Positions 57,323 through 64,000 of a DNA stretch of 64,000 nt are shown in pieces. The DNA comes from Guyanagaster necrorhizus. Lineage: Eukaryota > Basidiomycota > Agaricomycetes > Agaricales > Physalacriaceae. The position numbers and the translations under genes were made by a program. The notes below the pieces were generated by a model. That model was not told the DNA's origin. It was given only the letters and a program-made list of their open reading frames with translations, and made no database searches. Location of the stretch: NCBI RefSeq assembly GCF_019112545.1, contig NW_025064884.1, positions 1,500,032-1,564,031 of the forward strand, given 5' to 3'. The number at the start of each line of letters is the position of its first letter. Positions within the stretch are counted from its first letter, which is position 1.

Positions 57323-58997
57323 GGACCCATATCATCAACGACTGGAACAGGCAGGAGAAGATACAGACGAAGAAGCACTGCGAGAAGAAATCGAAAGAGC
57401 TAGGGGAAGGGAGTACCAGGAACTGTACGAGCAGGGGAGGAATTACTTATGGCAGGACGCGCGCTGGCAAGTGACGTCCCTAGGACTTGAATATAGGTAC
57501 GCGGAAGAAACTGAAAAAGGAAAGATCTTACAGTATGCCGCGACGGAATACGCATGGAAAGAATATGGGCGCCGACACCCAGAAGACCCACTCATGCCGA
57601 TACCCCCGTATCGGCCCGACAAACCAAGAACACCGGCACCAATGCCGCGCACCCCCCCTATCCCACCAAAACGAGCAATTTACATCGCCCCCTCTATCCG
57701 GAATCGGGCCGACGACAATCCGTCAATCCGAAGCACGGCCTCACAGCTCATGCGAACAAGAAACCGACCGGCATGGCAGGCCGTCCAAACCCCAAATCCC
57801 TGGACCGGCCGAGGCAGTCGGCTTCTCGGCGGGCAACCCCCTCTGGACCAAGCCGAATCAAGTGGAAAAGACCCTATTCAGGATGACCCCGAAGCGGTCC
57901 GTCTCGGGTTCACCATATGAGATGGAGTAATCGTCCGAATGGTCGAACCAAAGGGGAGCCCAGTTGCCGATGACAACTCCCTACACTCTTTTCCCAGACC
58001 GCCAGCGGAATGGAGGCAACCACCATTCGACGGTTGGCCGAATCCTATGGACCCGCTCCCAAACAACGCCAACGTCCTGCAATGTCACCCCGACCTCCTC
58101 CGAAAACCCCGCCCCTTTAAAGGGGCCTCCGACGACATTGATCGGTTCCTGGTGGACTGTGAACAATACTTCGAGGTTTATATCGGGTACATCGGTACCG
58201 ATATGAACAAGGTCGCATTCGCTACCTCATACCTGGAGGACAAAGCCAAAACGTGGTGGATCTTAATCTCCCCGAATTTCCGATCCACCACCAGGGAGCA
58301 CTATCGATATCCCTCGTGGCCAGTATTCAAGCGAATGCTGAATGACAAGTTCATTGATCCCGCCATACAAGAAGTACACAAACAGAAGATCAAGGAGTAC
58401 AAGATGGGAGATAAGGCGGCCACAGACTATTTCGATGAGCTAGAACGTCTTGCGAAGCTCGCCGGAATCTGGGAAGACACTGCAAACGATGGAAGGATGG
58501 TGGAGGCGCTCAAATGAGGAGTCCCCTCCTCGTACCTCACGATGATCTCTGCCATGGGCATCAAAATGCTGATGCCGGTAGGATATGACGAGTGGAAAGA
58601 AAGGATCATCAAGATGTATAAGGAGCGACAAAGGCAGAAAGCAGAGGCAATGACACTACAGGAATATTCCAAAAAGCCGACCCCGCCAACCCCGAACAAA
58701 CCAGGGCAAACTGCCGGGAAATCATCGGGATCTCCTCAGACGCCAGGTTACAGTACCCAAAAGACTGGGACAGGAACTACATACATGGGAGCCGGAAAGC
58801 CGATGGACATCGATCGCCTGAAGAAGGAAGGGAAGTGTTTCAACTGCGGGCTGAAGGGCCACATGGCCAAAGACTGCCCAAAGAAGAAACGAACCCGCGA
58901 AGACATACGGGCACAAATCGCCGAGCTGCAAAAGGAGGATGAAGAACTGGGCAAGGAAACGAAAGTCGAGGAAGTAAAAGACAAGGCTGACCAGTGA
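56220..58997 (+). pseudogene. Gag of element A, interrupted by two TGA
   Basis: The gag frame (+1 relative to ORF1) is open from before 56220. Its first third, overlapping ORF1, is Ser/Thr/Pro-rich. From about 57270 it is clearly coding: EGSEVSEDSEDPYHQRLEQ, DEEALREEIERARGREYQEL, YRYAEETEKGKILQYAATEY, then RPFKGASDDIDRFLVDCEQY, the capsid part with YLEDKAKTWWILISPNFR, and CFNCGLKGHMAKDC (58836-58877). TGA at 57918 stands where E has arginine and B has CAA, both explained by an ancestral CGA. TGA at 58515 stands where E and B have arginine AGA. It ends at TGA 58995-58997. Gag forms the virus-like particle and packages RNA. Confidence 0.85.
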
Positions 58998-61900
58998 ACG
59001 ACTCCACTGAATCGGCCAAAGGACTTCATAGTGTGCGGGCCCCTACCATTGTACAAACTTATGATACCTCTGTAGTTACAATGCATTCAAATATACCCCG
59101 AACCGTTATCGCACACCCTAGAGAGTCACAAAACAAAACTCAAACGCCCTCGGGCCGAACCCAGGCAGAGAGCCTGAAAACCTGGCTCAAACCATTTGAC
59201 ACCGAATGGACATGGAGAGCCATCAGAGAAGCAAGGGACGAGGGAGCAGCCGCGGCCATGCTGCATGGATGGATACATCGGACCAGGACAGGAGAGGTCA
59301 CCAGGGACATCGTTAACGGCTTGCGAGAAGCCGAGCGAAGTCGAGCCTTGGAGTGGCTGGACGAACTAAAAGGACCGCAGAAGTTTGTCAGATGAACCAA
59401 GACCCCGGGACGAGACTTGACCACAAAGGCGCAGATCGAGACCCTAACTAATAAAACCACACACTCAGTAACCGCCCTCATTGACAGCGGATGCACTGGG
59501 AGCTCCATCAATCGAGCCTTCGTCCTCCAACATCAACTTCCTACCAGATCCACCGCAGCACCCATCCCAGTATACAACGCTGATGGAACCAAGAACCAAG
59601 CCGGGTCGATCACGGAATTCGTTGAACTTCGACTCACTATCGGAGATCATTCGGAAAGGATCGACCTAGCTGTCACTGATCTCGGAACAAAAGAATTGTT
59701 CCTTGGTCATGACTGGCTGATCCGACACAATCCGCTCATCAATTGGAAAACCGGGAGGCTTGTATTTGCCCGATGTCGATGTCGGAAAATCCCGTATGAA
59801 TTACCCGACGAAGACCTGGAAGACCGATGGGACGAGGAGATGGAGGATGGCGAAACCATCCTAGCGGTCGACTTGCAAAAGGAGATCCATATTCGAGCGG
59901 TGCATCACGCCAATAACCTAGCGGCCAAAGCGAATGAGGGGAAAGAGGAGAAGACGTTCGAAGAGATGGTACCGGAGTGGGCACGGGACTTCCGAGACCT
60001 CTTCGACAAGGAGAGTTTTGATGAGCTTCCAAGCCCGAAACCTTGGGATCATGCCATTGAGCTAATCCCCAATGCTAACACCAACCTGGACTGCAAGACC
60101 TACCCCCTCAGCAACCAGGAGCAACAGGAACTCGACAAGTTCCTTGACGAGAACCTTTCTTCTGGGCGAATCCGACCGTCAAAATCCCCTATGGCTTCCC
60201 CCTTTTTCTTCGTAAAAAAGAAGGACGGCAAGCTTCGGCCCGTCCAAGACTACCGAAGACTCAACGAGATGACGATCAAAAACCGATACCCCTTACCCCT
60301 AATCTCGGAACTGATGGACAAACTCCAAGGAGCCAAATATTACACCAAGCTCGACGTATGTTGGGGGTACAACAACGTCCGAATCAAGGAGGGGGACGAA
60401 TGGAAGGCAGCATTCAGGACTAACCGGGGGCTCTTTGAACCAACGGTAATGTTCTTTGGCTTGACCAACTCCCCGGCCACCTTTCAGTGGATGATGAACA
60501 ATATCTTCAAGGACCTCATCGCCACCGGGAAGGTGACCATCTATCTAGACGACATCCTCATCATGTCCAAAACCAGGGAGGAACACCGGAGCCTAGTCCG
60601 ACGGGTGCTTGCCCTCATGAGGAAGCATAAGCTATTCCTCAAAGCGGAGAAATGCGAGTTTGAGGTACTAGAGACCAAATACCTTGGAGTAATCATTGGC
60701 GAAGGGAGCATTCGAATGGACCCGGTAAAGATTGCAGGAGTAATCGACTGGCCGACACCGACCAAAAAGAAGGAGCTACAATCCTTCTTAGGCTTCACCA
60801 ATTTCTACCGAAGGTTCATATGGGACTACAGTAGGATTGTACGACCTATGACCCAACTCACCGGTAACGCACCCTGGGGATGGAGTATACCCCAGCAACA
60901 CGCCTTCGAGGACCTGAAATGACGGTTGACGGAGGACGTAATCCTTGCTATACCGTCTCAAGAAGGCAGGTTTCGGGTCGAAGCAGACTCAAGCGAAGGG
61001 GCCATAGGTGCCATCCTGTCCCAGGAACAAAACGGGAAATGGCGACCCGTTGCCTTCCTTTCAAAGGCATTAACAGTGACGGAAAGAAACTACGAGATTT
61101 ACGACAAGGAACTGCTCACAATAATGCTCGCCCTCGAAGAATGGCGTCATTACCTGATCGGAGCAGCCGAGACCTTTGAGATCTGGACTGATCACCAGAA
61201 TCTCAGGTATTTCCGACAACCTCAAAAGTTAAACCGTCGACAAGCCCGTTGGGTCACCGAGCTCGCCCAATACGAGTACACACTCCATCATAAAGCCGGG
61301 GTCACCAACAAAAAGGCTGACCTCCTCTCTCGTCATGCAGACCACGATCAGGGGGGAAACGACAACGAAGGAGTCATCATCCTTCGCCCCGAACACTTTC
61401 GAGCAATGATAATGCCAACGGAGGAGGAAACACATGAATGAATTAAAAGCGCAACACGAGACCTGCACCAGTGGGACCAAAGGATCGCCACCTCGCTCAA
61501 TCATGAACGAGGGCTTACAAAAAAGGAGGGGATGATCTACTATGACGGGAGGATCTACATTCCACGCGATCAAAGCCTACGCGGTGATATCATCGCCAAA
61601 CACCATGACCATGCCACAGCAGGACACCCAGGCATCGCCAAGACAAAGGAACTCATCCTACGAGACTACTGGTGGCCGAAACTCACCAACGACGTCACAA
61701 CCTATGTCAAGGGCTGTGAAACCTGCCAGAGGGGGAAATCATCCACACAACCGAAAGCAGCCCCATTACATCCTAATGAGGTGCCAGCGCAACCATGGAC
61801 CCACATATCAGTGGATATGATTACTGGGTTGCCAGACTGCAATGGCTACGACATGATCATCATCATAGTCGATCGATTCTCCAAAGCGATCATCCCGATC

Positions 61901-62872
61901 GCATGCTCGACTGAGTTAAATTCAGAAGGATGGGCAAAGATACTACAGGATGAAGTCTACGCAAAGTATGGGATGCCGCAAGTAGTCATCTCAGACCGGG
62001 GGCCGCAATTCGTCTCCAAGTTCCTTGCCGACTTATATAAATTGCTGAACATCACACACAACGCGTCAACAGCATACCACCCACAGACAGATGGTCAAAC
62101 CGAATGCGCAAACCAGGAAGTTGAAAAATACCTCCGGCTATTTATCAACTACAGGCAAGACGATTGGGTGGAATGGCTAGCGCTAGCTGCCTTCCAACAC
62201 AACAACAGAGTCCACTCCGCCACAGGTCAAACCCCCTTCTTTGTCAACTATGGCAGACATCCGTATCTGGCACAAACGAATCACTGTAGAACAACGACTC
62301 CCGCCTCTACAGATTTTGCGCAAACAATGGGAAAAATACATGCCGAAACAAAAAGAGCACTCGAAAAGGCAGCCGCAACGATGAAAACCCAATATGACAA
62401 ACATCGTCGTCCGGCACACGAGTATCATGTCCACGACAAAGTGTGGCTTGATACAACCAACCTCCATCTTCCCCGACTGAAACGTAAACTTGCCGACAAG
62501 CGCACGGGACCCTTCCTGATTCTCGCAAAAATCGGAGAGTCAGCGTATAAACTGCGTTTACCAATCGGATGGAAAATCCACAACGTATTCAACGAGTCCC
62601 TATTAACACCATACGTCGCTCCAGCCTTTCCAAATCAGGAATGTCCGCCGCCACCGCCCCCCGACCTGATCGATGATGAGGAACACTACGAAATCGATCA
62701 AATACTAAACCACAAACTACGAAAAGTGAAGGCCTGTGGGGGTGGCACAACGACGACAGTCAACTACCTCGTTAGCTGGAAAGGCTATGGCCCGGAATCC
62801 AACCAATGGATCAACGAAAAATATATGAACGCAGACACAGCAATACATGATTACGAACTATCCCTTAATTAA
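58991..62872 (+). pseudogene. Pol of element A: PR, RT, RNase H, integrase, chromodomain; three TGA breaks
   Basis: The frame opens directly after TGA 58988-58990, -1 relative to gag, with no ATG nearby. Protease: TALIDSGCTGSSIN (about 59470-59515). RT: PVQDYRRLNEMTIKNRYPLP, LTNSPATFQWMMNNIF and VTIYLDDILIMSKTREEH (YLDD at 60542-60553). RNase H: EADSSEGAIGAILSQEQNGK, ERNYEIYDKELLTIMLALEE. Integrase: HHCC zinc part HDHATAGHPG to CETCQRGK, then the D,D,E core in HISVDMITGLPD, VVISDRGPQFVSKF and TDGQTECANQEVEK. Chromodomain at the end: HYEIDQILNHKL, VNYLVSWKGYGPESNQWINE. It ends LSLN at TAA 62870-62872. TGA breaks lie at 59393, 60920 and 61439; at 59393 E still has CGA. All catalytic residues are intact otherwise. 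Confidence 0.92.
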
Positions 62873-62890
62873 GCCATCGGGACAATGGTC

Positions 62891-62905
62891 TTAAGTGGAG
62901 GGTAA
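62891..62905 (+). other. Polypurine tract of element A
   Basis: TTAAGTGGAGGGTAA abuts the 3' LTR and would prime plus-strand synthesis. Purine-rich equivalents precede the LTRs of B and D. Confidence 0.7.
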
Positions 62906-63347
62906 TGTTACGATTCGCTCCTTTTTTCTTCCTTTCCACCCCTATTCATGCTGAGTCAGAAGGCACAAGACCATGGGATGCTTAGTCAGCACAACTAAAA
63001 ACCTCCCATCTAGACATTACGACGGTCGTGCTCGACGACACACAATCATCCTTTTATGTACGATAGCGACGCTCAAAGGACAACGAGCACAATGAACCAG
63101 ACAGACACAATAGGCAGTAGTATAATTAGCAGACAGCAGAACAGTATTTAAAGACCACAGCTCTCACTGGTATACCCCAGCTTCGAGCTAAAGTTTATAT
63201 TCATACCATTCTACTCTTGAGCCACTGCGTGGCCTTGTGACACCCCGAACCGATAACATCATAAAGTGGACTCAGGTGATCCCTCGAAGTGCGAAGGGAC
63301 ATCTGTTTATCACGTGTTGTCAGATCACGTGTCGCTTGGGCTTAACA
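62906..63347 (+). repeat. 3' LTR of element A (442 bp)
   Basis: Matches the 5' LTR at all positions I compared except one: CG at 62916-62917 is CA in the 5' LTR, the product of one CpG deamination. Confidence 0.97.
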
Positions 63348-63352
63348 CCACT
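63348..63352. repeat. Target-site duplication of element A, right copy (CCACT)
   Basis: Matches 55245-55249. Element D sequence resumes at 63353. Confidence 0.93.
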
Positions 63353-64000
63353 CTTCAAGGGCCAGCATTATAGCAAGTAGCTCTTTGTCATATATCTTGT
63401 AGTTTTGCTCTATTACTGTCAAGACTTTGGATAAGAAGGCTATGGGCCACCACTTTCTGTCTTGTTTCTGAGATAGTATGGCTCTGACTGCACTTTTGCT
63501 CAAGTCCACCTTTATTTGGAACTTGCTATCCTGATCAGAGATGGCCAGTACAACATCTTCTGCTAGTTGTCATTTCAGGTCACTGAATGCTAACTGCTGT
63601 GATGGTCCCCATGCCCACAGGGTATTACCAGTCAGTTGCATCATAGGCCTGATGATCTTGCTGTAGTCCCTAATGAACTGACAGTAGAAGTTGGTGAATC
63701 TAAGGAATGATTGAAGCTCCTTCTTTATCAGTTCTGGCCACTCTGTCACTCTGGCCACTTTAATTGGGTCTATCCAGATGCTTTCTTCACTGATGATAAC
63801 TCTGAGATATTCAGTTTCTAATATCTTGAATTCACACTTTTTGGCTTTAAGAAATAGCTTATGCTTCCTCATCAAAGCAAGCACCTGCCAGATCAGTCTC
63901 CAATGCTCCTCTCTTGTCTTGGACATGATTAAGATATCATTCAAGTAGATAGTCATCTTTTCTATGGCAATGAGTTCCTTGAATATGTTGTTCATCATCT
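63353..64000 (-). pseudogene. Pol middle part of element D (RT end and RNase H)
   Basis: From the right edge: MMNNIFKELIAIEKMTIYLN, DILIMSKTREEHW, LALMRKHKLFLKAKKCEFKI, LQSFLRFTNFYCQFIRDYSK, MMQLTGNTLWAWGPSQQLAF and SDLK (63998-63570). RNase H follows down to IMLALEEW at 63353. The RT active site is YLND instead of YLDD, a D to N change (G to A), which would kill the enzyme. Confidence 0.88.

Larger units (their letters stand above)
55250..63347 (+). mobile_element. Element A: structurally complete, young chromovirus (8098 bp)
   Basis: It has two 442-bp LTRs with one visible mismatch (A at 55261, G at 62917), target copies CCACT on both sides, a primer site, leader ORF, ORF1, gag with CCHC knuckle, pol with all domains in the order PR-RT-RH-IN-chromodomain, and a purine tract. 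That order and the chromodomain place it in the chromoviruses. Self-complementarity of transcript start and primer site suggests the Tf1/sushi branch. It is CpG-rich, unlike its host D. Five premature TGA codons (57918, 58515, 59393, 60920, 61439) break gag and pol, besides the conserved leader TGA at 55856. At least the reference copy is probably not autonomous. Confidence 0.97.
53015..64000 (-). mobile_element. Element D: decayed chromovirus holding element A, runs off the right edge
   Basis: It begins with its 3' LTR (53015-53483) and continues on the minus strand as chromodomain, integrase and RNase H to 55249. Element A (55250-63347) interrupts it. It resumes at 63353 with RNase H and RT to the window end. 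Joining 63353 to 55249 gives the uninterrupted RNase H phrase IMLALEEWQHYLIGA. It is CpG-poor with many stops. Gag, primer site and 5' LTR lie beyond the window. Confidence 0.92.

Noticed and set aside
57918..61441. UGA reassigned to a sense codon in this organism
   Set aside because: Host genes (PEF, transporter, DUF6535 leader, others) end at or avoid TGA in the normal way. The element TGAs match CpG mutation of CGA.
55250..63347. Element A as an active, autonomous element
   Set aside because: LTRs, duplications and catalytic residues look fresh, but five TGA codons in gag and pol would stop the proteins. It could be mobilised in trans only.

Overview
The window reads as nuclear DNA of a basidiomycete, most likely an Agaricomycete. 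Genes carry many small GT-AG introns (about 46-75 bp). Several families are typical of that group: DUF6534-type seven-helix proteins, DUF6535 proteins, FtsJ-like proteins and F-box proteins. The retrotransposons are fungal chromoviruses, DIRS-like tyrosine-recombinase elements and copia elements.
Layout. 1-4396: the 5' part of a chromodomain Gypsy element on the minus strand (element E), inserted in a decayed DUF6535 fragment (4397-4883). 4.9-36.3 kb: a gene-rich island holding a penta-EF-hand protein, a DUF6534 membrane protein, an unrecognised acidic protein, an FtsJ-type methyltransferase, a broken DUF6535 gene, a small secreted protein, a His-rich O-methyltransferase, a sugar transporter, a three-repeat Myb protein, a DUF4203-like membrane protein, an F-box protein, a disordered protein and another broken DUF6535 gene. 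36.3-64.0 kb: a nested retrotransposon block, almost free of CpG except in its young parts. It contains copia remnants, a DIRS-like element C (39.36-52.26 kb) interrupted by a solo LTR (41245-41770) and by a full-length decayed chromovirus B (43437-51588), a decayed chromovirus D (53015 to beyond the window end), and a structurally complete young chromovirus A (55250-63347) inside D.
The block dates itself. A, B and the solo LTR are flanked by 5-bp duplications (CCACT; TGATG/TAATA; GGTTA). When each insert is removed with one duplication copy, the reading frame of its host element continues in phase. A has two 442-bp LTRs with one visible mismatch, at a CpG. Its coding region has five premature stops, all TGA where paralogues or context suggest arginine CGA. 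This points to CpG-directed mutation at an early stage in A and near completion in B, C and D.
The most unusual signals lie in the A/B/E chromovirus family. (1) A 36-codon hydrophobic leader ends at a TGA followed by CAATCA (the TMV-type readthrough context CAR-YYA) in all three copies, and the same frame then continues as a conserved protein. (2) The predicted transcript 5' end is complementary over 13 nt to the site next to the 5' LTR, as in the self-primed Tf1/sushi group. (3) Two long overlapping frames in gag are alignable between copies. (4) gag and pol meet at a short conserved overlap in the -1 frame.
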